Shown: piece by piece, positions 1 to 6,988 of the stretch
Layout: each line of letters opens with the position of its first letter
How positions within the stretch are numbered: the first letter of the stretch is position 1
Origin: Timonella sp031979385
GTDB taxonomy: Bacteria; Actinomycetota; Actinomycetes; Actinomycetales; Cellulomonadaceae
Assembly (NCBI GenBank): GCA_031979385.1
Contig: DALZEF010000010.1
Location: 1-64,000, forward strand
DNA length: 64,000 nucleotides
Direction: 5' to 3'
Position numbers and translations under genes: made by a program
The notes under the pieces: model-generated
Databases searched by the model: none
What the model saw: only the letters and a program-made list of their open reading frames with translations
What the model was told of the DNA's origin: nothing

Positions 1-53
1 ACCCGCGACCCTCACCTTGGCAAGGTGATGCTCTACCCCTGAGCCACATCCGC
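1..53 (-). tRNA. tRNA-Gly(GCC), 3' part cut by window edge
   Basis: On the minus strand this is the 5' two thirds of a glycine tRNA: acceptor strand, D arm and the anticodon stem-loop with GCC. The T arm lies outside the window. It matches the complete tRNA-Gly(GCC) at 329-400 base for base over the shared part, so the cluster holds two identical glycine tRNA genes. Confidence 0.9.
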
Positions 54-125
54 ATGTGTTGCGTAGGAGAACCTACACGGCAAACAAAAGGCACTCTGTG
101 AAGAGCGCCAAGGCACGTTTGCCTG

Positions 126-197
126 TGCGCGATACTGGGATCGAACCAGTGACCTCTTCCGTGTCAGGGAAGCGCGCTACCGCTGCGCCAATCGCGC
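126..197 (-). tRNA. tRNA-Val(GAC)
   Basis: A 72-nt cloverleaf on the minus strand. The 7-bp acceptor stem GCGCGAT/ATCGCGC, the anticodon loop with GAC and the TTCGATC T-loop are all present. The discriminator base is A and no CCA is encoded. It decodes GUC/GUU and differs from the CAC isoacceptor at 4846 that serves as the phage attachment site. Confidence 0.95.
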
Positions 198-220
198 AAG
201 AACTTGAGTCAAGTTCTTGG

Positions 221-291
221 AGGTGGAAACGGGATTCGAACCCGTGTGGACGGCTTTGCAGGCCGCTGCCTATCCTCTCGGCCACTCCACC
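221..291 (-). tRNA. tRNA-Cys(GCA)
   Basis: A 71-nt cloverleaf on the minus strand with anticodon GCA, a GGTTCGAATCC T arm and the U73 discriminator typical of cysteine tRNA. It sits 23 bp from tRNA-Val(GAC) and 37 bp from the next glycine tRNA, in one apparent transcription unit. Confidence 0.95.
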
Positions 292-328
292 ATGAGGCTG
301 GAACTGAGTGTTCAGCACCTTGTCTCCG

Positions 329-400
329 AGCGGATGACGGGATTCGAACCCGCGACCCTCACCTTGGCAAGGTGATGCTCTACCCCTGAGCCACATCCGC
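329..400 (-). tRNA. tRNA-Gly(GCC)
   Basis: A 72-nt cloverleaf on the minus strand: acceptor GCGGATG/CATCCGC, anticodon GCC, discriminator U. It is the first gene of the minus-strand cluster. The 180 bp to its right (401-580) hold no gene that I can support and presumably carry the promoter of the cluster and of pabB on the other strand. Confidence 0.95.
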
Positions 401-580
401 ATTTTGCCGCCCAGCAATACAGGATTAACCCGTTGCTCGCGGCGACATGTAAAACCTTAATACGACTGACCTCGTATTTCCAAATCGACGCACGCCATTG
501 TGTACCGCTTCTCAGTGCAACTACATGGGGATTTATGCTGACCATGCGGCAGTGTGGACTTCGGCTATGGCTGACGCCAC

Positions 581-1714
581 TTGTTGGGTAGTTTTGTATG
601 CGTGCATGGTGAGGTTCAGTTTCGCGGGTTGAGCAGTGGGTCGGTTGCGGAGTTCGCTTCGGGCTCGGCGCTGCTGTCCCGTCTACGGGCTGGCGGTCAG
701 TGGTTTGTGATTGCAGATTTTGAGGGGCGGCTGCGCGGGTGGCGCTTTGAGGACGTGACTGCACCACAGACCACGAGAGCAGCCCAGCAAGAACTCCCAA
801 CCACACAGCGCTCCACAACAACACAGCCATGGCACGGCCCAGACACCGATGCCTGGGTTTCCTCACACACCGCCGAACAGTATCAACAGGCGGTCGCGCG
901 TACCCGCGAGCATGTTGCTGATGGCACGGTCTATCAGGCCAATATCTGCAGGGTCTTGAGTGCTCCATTAGACGAACCCCACAGCCCAGCAGCGCTCACA
1001 AGCATTTTTGCCCGTGGCAACCCGGCACCGTTCCTCGGCCATATTCGAGTCATCAGCAGTGTCCCAGACGAGCAGGTCTGGCTGGCTTCAGCATCGCCCG
1101 AACTCTTCATTCGCATCTCCCCCGACGAGGGCGGCGCACTGATCGAGTCAAGCCCCATCAAGGGCACAGCAGCAACTCGCGACGGCCTCACCGATAAGGA
1201 CACGTGCGAGAATGTCATGATCACCGACCTTGTACGCAACGACATCTCACCAGTGTGCGAACCTGGAACGGTCGCCGTGCGAGACTTCCTCAACGTTGAG
1301 GAACACCCCGGTCTCGTGCATCTCGTATCCACGGTCGAGGGACGCATCTCCCCCGAAACCTTTGCGTCTGAGGATTTCTGGCAACAGGTATTCGCCGCCA
1401 CGTTCCCTCCGGGTTCGGTTTCGGGCGCACCCAAGTCAAGTGCGCTGCGCATCATCTCCGAGTTGGAGTCTCATCCGCGTGGCCCGTACTGCGGCGGTTT
1501 CGGCTGGGTTGACGGTGACACTGGTCGGGCAGAGTTGGCGGTTGGTATCCGTTCGTTCTGGTGGGAACGGCACTGCGCGTCGTGCGGCGGTGCCGCCCTA
1601 CATTTCGGCACCGGGGCTGGCATCACGTGGGGTTCGGACCCGGTTCGCGAGTGGGAGGAAACGCAGTTGAAGGCTTCGCGCTTGATCGCGCTCGCTTCGA
1701 GAGGTTCCGTATGA
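581..1714 (+). CDS. pabB: Aminodeoxychorismate synthase component I (PabB)
   Basis: Chorismate-binding enzyme that aminates chorismate to 4-amino-4-deoxychorismate, the first step to p-aminobenzoate and folate. Visible family motifs are SPIKGT with the PabB-diagnostic lysine near residue 194 (anthranilate synthases have Ala there), ITDLVRND, and PPGSVSGAPK followed by GPYCGGFGW. The N-terminal third is short and divergent, as in many stand-alone PabB proteins. The reading frame opens at TTG 581 after an in-frame TGA at 572. GTG 602 is an alternative start and no strong ribosome site decides between them. The stop overlaps the start of pabC by 4 nt. No glutamine amidotransferase subunit is adjacent. 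Confidence 0.88.
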   Translation: MLGSFVCVHGEVQFRGLSSGSVAEFASGSALLSRLRAGGQWFVIADFEGRLRGWRFEDVTAPQTTRAAQQELPTTQRSTTTQPWHGPDTDAWVSSHTAEQYQQAVARTREHVADGTVYQANICRVLSAPLDEPHSPAALTSIFARGNPAPFLGHIRVISSVPDEQVWLASASPELFIRISPDEGGALIESSPIKGTAATRDGLTDKDTCENVMITDLVRNDISPVCEPGTVAVRDFLNVEEHPGLVHLVSTVEGRISPETFASEDFWQQVFAATFPPGSVSGAPKSSALRIISELESHPRGPYCGGFGWVDGDTGRAELAVGIRSFWWERHCASCGGAALHFGTGAGITWGSDPVREWEETQLKASRLIALASRGSV

Positions 1715-2571
1715 CGGTCACGTGGGTAGATGGTTTCATTGCCGACGAGCCCTCCCCATCCCCCTCACCTCTCGACCCAGGGCTGCTGGTTGGTGATGGG
1801 TTGTTTGAGACGCTTGCCGTTTACGGTGGCATCCCCTTTGCCTTGACCGAACATGTGGACCGGCTGGAATCGTCGATGTCCGCACTCGGGTTCGGAAGTC
1901 TTAACCGCGAGCGCGTCAGCGAAGGTGTTGCGGCGGTTGTTGCACGCGCGGGTGACTCAATCACGGATGTTGGGCGACTGCGCATAACTGTATGGCGGAC
2001 TGGACGTGCGTTGGGTGGTGGGGACCGAACGTCAATATCCATGTCTGTGACATTGTCCGCAGGAAGCGGCCCTGCGTTGGGTCTTGTGAATACGAGCGAA
2101 GCAACCGTGTTGACGTCGCGGTTTATGCGTAATGAGCGTTCGGCGCTTACCGGGCACAAGTCGACGTCCTATGCCGAGAACGCGTATGCACTGCGCGAGG
2201 CTGTCGCGGTGGGAGCAACCGAGGCATTGCTGTTCAATAACGCCGGCGATCTGGTGGAGGGAACCATGACGAATGTCGTGGTTGACCTTGGTGATGGGCT
2301 GGTCACTCCTGCCCTATCATCGGGGTGCTTGCCGGGCGTCACACGACGCCTCGCACTTAAGTGGGCCGCCGAAGCGGGACTTGCGCTGCGCGAAGCCGAG
2401 CCAGGCGAACTGACTCGGGGTATCGTCGGCAAGCCAATCGCGCTGCTCGGCACGCTACGGAACGTGCAGCAGGTCAGCCGCTGGGACGCAATCGACCTGC
2501 CACACAGCGAGGGACTGCTGGAACTTGCCCACGTCTTTGCGGGCAACATGCACCAGGCACTGAGGGCATAA
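1711..2571 (+). CDS. pabC: Aminodeoxychorismate lyase, class IV aminotransferase (PabC)
   Basis: A PLP enzyme of fold type IV. It should release pyruvate from aminodeoxychorismate to give p-aminobenzoate, completing the step begun by PabB. The start ATG 1711 overlaps the pabB stop (ATGA), which implies translational coupling; the longer open frame reaching back to 1561 lies inside pabB and is not the start. Motifs include GDGLFETLAVYGG near the N terminus, the putative PLP lysine in TGHKSTSYAEN, and DLVEGTMTNVVV, the acidic residue and loop that hold the cofactor. It is 286 aa, normal for the family. A branched-chain or D-amino-acid aminotransferase is the generic alternative, but coupling to pabB argues for PabC. 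Confidence 0.88.
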   Translation: MTVTWVDGFIADEPSPSPSPLDPGLLVGDGLFETLAVYGGIPFALTEHVDRLESSMSALGFGSLNRERVSEGVAAVVARAGDSITDVGRLRITVWRTGRALGGGDRTSISMSVTLSAGSGPALGLVNTSEATVLTSRFMRNERSALTGHKSTSYAENAYALREAVAVGATEALLFNNAGDLVEGTMTNVVVDLGDGLVTPALSSGCLPGVTRRLALKWAAEAGLALREAEPGELTRGIVGKPIALLGTLRNVQQVSRWDAIDLPHSEGLLELAHVFAGNMHQALRA

Positions 2572-2622
2572 TCAGGCGGTTTGGCATCGCCTTGACCACA
2601 CTCGAGAAATTGGAGAACCCCA

Positions 2623-2827
2623 ATGACGCACACAGCGATAGTGGTTGGTGGCGGAATCGCCGGGCGCCCATAAGCGATTCGCGGGATGGGCACCGCCCGT
2701 TCAAGGGTTACTTGACCGCACAGATTCCTCCGCGCTCATGCGTCTAACGCCTGCCAGCCTTGTCAGCCGGGGCGCAGACGCCGCAATGGGCTGGACGCCT
2801 CCCACTCCGGCCGCACCACGCAACTAG
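2623..2827 (+). pseudogene. Remnant of a FAD-dependent monooxygenase gene
   Basis: An ATG at 2623 with a GGAG site upstream begins a Rossmann FAD-binding N terminus (AIVVGGGIAG) that stops after 16 codons. In the next frame, from about 2645, the reading becomes KRFAGWAPPVQGLLDRT, which resembles the segment of aromatic-ring monooxygenases following the substrate domain. The roughly 300 residues that should lie between are absent. The simplest reading is an internal deletion with frameshift that joined the two ends of a UbiH/PHBH-type gene. The remainder up to 2827 shows no recognisable motif. Confidence 0.6.
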
Positions 2828-2874
2828 TTCTGGAGATATCCCTGACGGCGCTCATCACGTATATCGACGTTTGG

Positions 2875-3201
2875 GTGGCGAACGACGCGGAGCGAATCAT
2901 GAGCGCGGTCAACCCCGATTGCGTCATCATAGAGTGTTACGGCCCGCCCTATGTGGGCCGTGAGCGGGTCAAACAGTGGGCTGAGACATGGCTTGACGCG
3001 GGTGGAATCGTGCACCGCTGGGAAGTGCACGATCACATCGTTACAGGTGACCGGGAGGTGGCCACGTGGACTTTCGAATGCACGTGGCAAGGAGTCCGAT
3101 CCTCATTTGATGGCGTTACTGTCGCTCGAGTATGCAACGGTCGAATCACCGCGACTGGTATCGGCTATCGAAGCAAGCGAACGAGGCCACCCCTTACATA
3201 G
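2875..3201 (+). CDS. SnoaL-like (NTF2-fold) protein, probably 5'-truncated
   Basis: The 108-codon frame encodes the cone-shaped SnoaL/ketosteroid-isomerase-like fold: DAERIMSAVNPDCVIIE, then GRERVKQWAETWL, then a VATWTFECTWQG strand. The similarity clearly continues upstream of GTG 2875 in the same frame, to about 2842, but no ATG or convincing ribosome site is there. The natural start therefore seems to have been lost with the decay of the preceding FAD gene. The C terminus after NGRIT also departs from the family. The function is unknown and it may itself be a remnant. Confidence 0.5.
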   Translation: MANDAERIMSAVNPDCVIIECYGPPYVGRERVKQWAETWLDAGGIVHRWEVHDHIVTGDREVATWTFECTWQGVRSSFDGVTVARVCNGRITATGIGYRSKRTRPPLT

Positions 3202-3249
3202 TGAGACGGAATCTTCTCATCGCAGCCGTCTGTTCTACGGTGGAAGAGT

Positions 3250-3333
3250 TCCACGGGAGTCCGGCGTACCGGGCTGAGAGGAAGCTGACACGGCTTCGAC
3301 CGTCATACCAGACCGGATCATGCCGGCACGGGA
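3250..3333 (+). promoter_or_regulatory. TPP riboswitch (THI element)
   Basis: The THI signature elements occur in order. A CCGG/CCGG helix is followed by CTGAGAG (3274-3280). A variable GAAGC/GCTTC hairpin comes next, then ACCGGATCATGCCGG and CACGGGA. These correspond to the thiamine-pyrophosphate aptamer with its conserved pyrophosphate and pyrimidine pockets. The element ends 11 bp before the transporter start and overlaps its ribosome-binding region, so control of translation initiation is likely. No poly-U terminator is seen. Confidence 0.87.
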
Positions 3334-3344
3334 AAAGGGAAATC

Positions 3345-4799
3345 ATGGCTACCTCTACGCCTCACGTTGCATCCGTCTCACCGACCAACAGCAACCACAC
3401 AGCACCAAGAAATCCAGCGATTAAAGCGGCGCTGGCATCAAACTATGTTGACCAGTTCGACATCTTTGTGCCGGTCATCGCGCTTGCACCGATAACCGCG
3501 CAGTTGTTCGGTGCGGAGAATCTCGCCAGAACCGCGGGTCTGGTGTTCGTGGCTACGCTCATCGGACGTCCTCTGGGTGCGCTGGTGTTTGGGCCAATCG
3601 CTGACCGGATTGGCCGTACAAGAGTTTCGTTCATAACGTTGGTTGGCATCTCGCTGACCACATACGCTATTGCCGTTTCTGCAGATCACACCTCATGGGG
3701 CGCCTGGACACTCTACTGGATTGTCGCAATGCGGTTCCTCGGCGGCGTGTTCTTGGGCGGGCAGTATTCGGCAGCGATACCGCTTGCAATGGAATGGGCC
3801 ACGCCGAAACGGCGCGGGTTGATCAGCGGCAGCATCATGGCCATGTCTCCGCTTGCCAACGCAACAATTGCAGCGCTTACACTTGGGCTGCTCGCTGGGC
3901 TTGGTATCGACGAGTATGCCGCGTGGGGTTGGCGAGTCCCGTTCTACATCTCGGGCACGCTGGCGGCAGCAATGACGATTGTGTACGTACTGCGAGTACG
4001 CGACGCACAGGACAGCACACGTCTGACCGGAAGTGACCTTCTCTCAAACCCGGACCTCCCACCAACTGCACCTACCTCGGAGCACCTGACCCTTTCGCCG
4101 CCAATCAGCACCCCACGAAACGCCACCACCATTTCGCCCAAAACCGCCGCGCTTACCGAGGTAACCCTAGGGACACATCGCGGGATCTTCGCGCGCGTAT
4201 TCCTGCTCATGACAGGCTTGTGGCTACTCACCAACATGGCGATCCCCGTGGTCACACGCCAACTTGGTGCGCTAGAGAATCTAAGCGCCAACGACGTAAC
4301 GCTCATCATGCTGTGCGGAACCGCCGCCTCCATAGTGTCGATGGCAGCGTGCGGACACCTTTCCACGCTGATCGGGCGGCGTCGATTCTTTATCGTCGCT
4401 GGTGTGGTGATTGCCGCGGTCGCTCCCACCTGCTATTTGCTGCTCTGGCAGGCTTCCTCAACCGGTGCGATGATTGCGTGCGTTGTCGGCCTTCAAGTGT
4501 TCACCGTCTCCGCCTACGGCCCTATTGGTGCGTACCTGTCCGAGAGGTTTCCAGCGCATATCCGGTCGACTGGATATGGTTTGGGCTATTCGCTGTCTAT
4601 CGTGGTTCCAGCGCTGTACCCGTACTTTTTGCCAATCGTGCAGGAGCGGTTCGGCGAATACGGCGCGGTGGCCGTCCTGTTAGCGCTCGGCGGTGTTTGC
4701 GTGGCGTTGGGTAGCGCGCTTGAAGCGCGTGAGGATAAGCGTTTTTCTTTCCGACGAGCCGGGACGAAAGCCCTCGCCTCACCTTTCGTAAAAGAGTAG
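3345..4799 (+). CDS. MFS transporter under TPP riboswitch control (thiamine-related)
   Basis: A 484-aa major facilitator superfamily permease of the metabolite:H+ symporter type. The loop 2-3 signature is seen as GPIADRIGRTRVS. Six hydrophobic segments lie before and six after a long hydrophilic central loop (about residues 225-285). A second half-motif LIGRRRFF marks the C-terminal half. The start ATG 3345 follows GGGAAA just after the riboswitch; the open frame extends further upstream but would overlap the aptamer. Riboswitch control implies import of thiamine or a precursor when TPP is low. The exact substrate cannot be read from the sequence. Confidence 0.82.
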   Translation: MATSTPHVASVSPTNSNHTAPRNPAIKAALASNYVDQFDIFVPVIALAPITAQLFGAENLARTAGLVFVATLIGRPLGALVFGPIADRIGRTRVSFITLVGISLTTYAIAVSADHTSWGAWTLYWIVAMRFLGGVFLGGQYSAAIPLAMEWATPKRRGLISGSIMAMSPLANATIAALTLGLLAGLGIDEYAAWGWRVPFYISGTLAAAMTIVYVLRVRDAQDSTRLTGSDLLSNPDLPPTAPTSEHLTLSPPISTPRNATTISPKTAALTEVTLGTHRGIFARVFLLMTGLWLLTNMAIPVVTRQLGALENLSANDVTLIMLCGTAASIVSMAACGHLSTLIGRRRFFIVAGVVIAAVAPTCYLLLWQASSTGAMIACVVGLQVFTVSAYGPIGAYLSERFPAHIRSTGYGLGYSLSIVVPALYPYFLPIVQERFGEYGAVAVLLALGGVCVALGSALEAREDKRFSFRRAGTKALASPFVKE

Positions 4800-4845
4800 T
4801 ATTCTTAACTGTCGGCCTGTCCACCGTGAGTGTGGCTAGCCGCAC

Positions 4846-4917
4846 GGGCGATTGGCGCAGTGGTAGCGCGCTTCCTTCACACGGAAGAGGTCGTGGGTTC
4901 GATACCCGCATCGCCCA
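4846..4917 (+). tRNA. tRNA-Val(CAC), phage attachment gene
   Basis: A 72-nt cloverleaf: acceptor GGGCGAT/ATCGCCC, anticodon CAC at 4878-4880, T-loop TTCGATA and discriminator A. The prophage begins inside it. From position 4873 rightward, the sequence recurs at 44854. The anticodon loop and 3' half are thus part of the att core that integration duplicates, and the gene stays intact at this left junction. Confidence 0.95.
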
Positions 4918-4920
4918 CCG
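4873..4920 (+). other. attL core: left end of prophage copy 1
   Basis: Position 4873 is the first base shared with the phage junction at 44854; the base before it differs (T against A). This marks the left limit of the identity segment. Its right limit cannot be set here, because phage sequence follows both copies. 4920 is the end of the tRNA-like part and is only a guess. Confidence 0.75.
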
Positions 4921-4977
4921 TAAACATGCTGCTCAAGAGATGTTTTCCCTCAAGTGTTGCTTGCGAAAATCGGCTAG

Positions 4978-4999
4978 GTGCACACATAGGTTCACACAT
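4978..4999 (+). repeat. Paired arm-type integrase sites, left arm
   Basis: Two direct 10-mers, GTGCACACAT (4978-4987) and GTTCACACAT (4990-4999), start exactly 12 bp apart. The same pair with the same 12-bp phase occurs on the other phage arm at 44720-44741, next to int. Repeats placed this way on both sides of a core are typical arm-type sites of heterobivalent tyrosine integrases. Confidence 0.65.
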
Positions 5000-5097
5000 A
5001 CGGCTGTTTTTACCATTCCTTGACCATCCGGCACCGTCACTCAACGACGCGTCAGAGGGCCGTAATCGAGCATACGCGAGACTCTATCCAGCACGCA

Positions 5098-5142
5098 CAA
5101 AATCAGCCCCAACCCTCCGGATTGTCCGAAGAGTTGGGGCTG
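5098..5142 (-). terminator. Terminator of the late operon
   Basis: Inverted repeat CAGCCCCAAC (5104-5113) / GTTGGGGCTG (5133-5142), with a smaller inner hairpin. On the minus strand it is followed by ATTTTG. It lies just past the holin gene and should end late transcription before the attachment site. Confidence 0.7.
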
Positions 5143-5175
5143 GTATATTTCCTGGCATATTTTCACCAGCGATTT

Positions 5176-5394
5176 TCACTCGTGGTTGGTAGCACCACCA
5201 CGAACCGCCACCGAGGTGAGCACCGACAGCAGCGCATACGAACCCGCCAGCGACAGCACGCCACCCCAGCCGACATCCACCAGGCCGGTTGTGTCGAGTG
5301 CGGCGCTACCGAGGATGCCTTGAGCAAGCGAGGAAATCGCACGATCTGCGGTATCTACCCAGAACGCCTTGGACGCGAATTTCGATGATTTCAT
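5176..5394 (-). CDS. Holin, phage r1t type
   Basis: A 72-aa protein with two hydrophobic stretches (around residues 17-33 and 44-65) joined by a Gly/Asp turn. The start region MKSSKFASKAFWVDTADRA is characteristic of the r1t holin family found in actinobacterial phages. It should permeabilise the membrane and release the endolysin encoded 7 bp upstream in the same operon. The start ATG at 5394 follows AGGCAC-type spacing; the longer frame to 5529 would run back through the endolysin gene. Confidence 0.8.
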   Translation of the reverse strand: MKSSKFASKAFWVDTADRAISSLAQGILGSAALDTTGLVDVGWGGVLSLAGSYALLSVLTSVAVRGGATNHE

Positions 5395-5401
5395 GATGTG
5401 C

Positions 5402-6262
5402 CTACTTCCACAGGTTGAGGTTGAGGGACTTCTGTAGCGCCTTGATGGTGCGCGGACCAAGAACGCCATCCACCTTGAGTGGACCGTCCTTGAGGACAAA
5501 CTTCGCGGCAGCACCGCTCTTGCGTGCATGCCACACGTTGAGCAGTTTCTGGACCGCCATGACGGTGCGCTTGTCCAGGCGACCGGTCAGGTCGAGTGGG
5601 CGTTTGAGCTTGAAGCCGCCCTTCCCTTTCTTGCCGTTGAGTCGGTGCTGCAGGCGGGTGCAGGACTTCGCGGCGAAATCACCGTCCGGATCGAGGGCGC
5701 CTAACTGGATCTGCCACTGGGTGCAGGTTGGCTTGTCGAGTGTGCCGTTGATCTTGAGTTTGCTGGTCTTCATCCGATCAGCAGCCGCGTTGTACACCCA
5801 GTGCCAGGGCTCGTTGACGCTGCGTCCCTCGGTGTTGGTCCAGCCGTAGGCGGGGCCATGCTGTGCAAGCCAGGTGTATTGAGCGGAGGTGAAACTGCCG
5901 AAGCCGATCCCAGTGTTGATGTCAATGGCGATCCCCAAACCATGATTCGAGGTGCCAGGTACCGCAGCGGCAGCGCCGGTGTGTCGCCACCAGTACGAGC
6001 CTTTCCACGGCCCGCGTCGGTCCACGATGTCGCGTCCGTTCTGGCGGATGATGGCATACGTTTGCCGGTAGCGTTGCCGGAAGATCGACTCCTGTTGCGC
6101 ATAGGTACGGTAGCCCTGAGTGAGGCGTAGTTCGTACCCGAACTCGCGTTTAAACGCGGAGTTGAGGCGCTCGAAAGAGTTGCGTGCAGCCTTACGTAGC
6201 GTGTGGCCGTTTGAGGTCTTAGACAAGAGCGACTGGATGAGCCGCCCATTGAGGATAGACAT
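5402..6262 (-). CDS. Endolysin: M15 peptidase plus peptidoglycan-binding domain
   Basis: A 286-aa lysis enzyme. Residues 20-160 form a VanY/L-alanyl-D-glutamate-type zinc peptidase with SNHGLGIAID (His107, Asp114) and EPWHW (Glu151, His154). The C-terminal ~100 residues read as a peptidoglycan-binding module of the PG_binding_1 type, ending VDGVLGPRTIKALQKSLNL. There is no signal peptide, so it depends on the holin next to it. It should cut the stem peptide of the host wall at the end of the lytic cycle. A terminator-like hairpin separates it from the upstream gene. Confidence 0.88.
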   Translation of the reverse strand: MSILNGRLIQSLLSKTSNGHTLRKAARNSFERLNSAFKREFGYELRLTQGYRTYAQQESIFRQRYRQTYAIIRQNGRDIVDRRGPWKGSYWWRHTGAAAAVPGTSNHGLGIAIDINTGIGFGSFTSAQYTWLAQHGPAYGWTNTEGRSVNEPWHWVYNAAADRMKTSKLKINGTLDKPTCTQWQIQLGALDPDGDFAAKSCTRLQHRLNGKKGKGGFKLKRPLDLTGRLDKRTVMAVQKLLNVWHARKSGAAAKFVLKDGPLKVDGVLGPRTIKALQKSLNLNLWK

Positions 6263-6288
6263 GGCGTACCTTTCTGTGTGTGGGCATA

Positions 6289-6318
6289 AGAAAACCCGCC
6301 ACCAGGTAGTGACGGGTT
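6289..6318 (-). terminator. Intrinsic terminator-like hairpin before endolysin
   Basis: The arms AACCCG (6293-6298) and CGGGTT (6313-6318) plus inner pairs are followed on the minus strand by TTTTCTT. It overlaps the stop codon of the upstream gene. It could attenuate late transcripts and so lower or delay lysis gene expression. Confidence 0.6.
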
Positions 6319-6610
6319 ATTTGAGGATGAAGGCTATGAGGATCGGTATTGCGGCGCCTATCACGGCCCACACGACTTTCGGGAGCCAGGCGTTCGCGTC
6401 GTTCTCAGCGTCGATCTCATCGACCTTCGCCGCGAGTTTCTCATAGTCATCGCGGGGTACATGATCACGTTCGAGGGACCTTAAACGGATTTCGTGGTCT
6501 TTGACGTTGCGCTCCACCCAGTCAATGTGTGGTGAGAGTTTCGCGTTGAGTTCAGCGATCTGCACGGTGAGGTTTACGGCCCATTTTGGAAGGAGGTTGT
6601 CATCGCTCAT
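6317..6610 (-). CDS. Small membrane-anchored coiled-coil protein (XhlA-like, lysis module)
   Basis: A 97-aa protein. The first 70 residues are charged and heptad-like (VERNVKDHEIRLRSLERDH), followed by one C-terminal membrane segment VVWAVIGAAIPILIAFIL. Proteins of this layout, placed between tail fibre and endolysin, often assist holins. A strong GGAGG six bases upstream fixes the start at ATG 6610; the ATG at 6625 has no such site. Confidence 0.6.
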   Translation of the reverse strand: MSDDNLLPKWAVNLTVQIAELNAKLSPHIDWVERNVKDHEIRLRSLERDHVPRDDYEKLAAKVDEIDAENDANAWLPKVVWAVIGAAIPILIAFILK

Positions 6611-6648
6611 ATCGCCTCCTTTCATGTTTGTGCAGGTAGGAAGGTTAG

Positions 6649-6680
6649 CCGAGAAGGCATATTATGTACGCCTCAACGGC
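6649..6680 (+). repeat. Inverted repeat, left crossover site of tail-fibre switch
   Basis: A 32-bp sequence beginning CCGAGAAGGC and ending CTCAACGGC. It is perfectly repeated in inverted orientation at 7325-7356. Its centre GGCATATTATGTACGCC is itself an imperfect palindrome (6 of 8 pairs), as expected for a recombinase crossover site. Bases just outside the 32 bp differ at both ends. Confidence 0.85.
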
Positions 6681-6974
6681 GCGTGGCTGCAAGGTCCTGT
6701 TCCAGGGCAGCGGATACAACACGGGCGCGCCACCATCGACATATCCTCCCTCGCGGGAGGAGCCACCGGGACCATCCAGGCAATATCCTTCCCCCAAAAC
6801 TTTTCAGGTGCGCCAGAAGTGATTGTGCAGCATACGCAATCAAACATCAGCTTGGTGCTCGCCGTGTGGGGTGCGTCCGCGTCGGGTTTTTCGATTACCC
6901 CACGTAATGTCGGCTCCACTGCGTTCCCAGCGGGGGCATCTGTCGTCGTGCACTGGATAGCCGCGCACGGTTAA
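6649..6974 (+). CDS. Silent alternative C-terminal domain of the tail fibre (invertible cassette)
   Basis: An open frame on the opposite strand to all neighbours. It begins with the same EKAYYVRLNG segment found inside the tail fibre gene, then diverges into a domain with FPQNFSGAPEVIVQHT resembling H-type-lectin-like fibre tips. It stops at 6974. It has no start codon or ribosome site of its own. Inversion between the repeats at 6649 and 7356 would fuse it in frame to the fibre N terminus: 184 bp + 326 bp = 510 bp, exactly 170 codons. It is not translated in the present orientation. Confidence 0.8.
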
Positions 6975-6988
6975 CCCCTTGGGACTTG

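Noticed and set aside
312..968. 218-codon minus-strand frame over the tRNA cluster and pabB
   Set aside because: It passes through a tRNA gene and is antisense to pabB; no domain.
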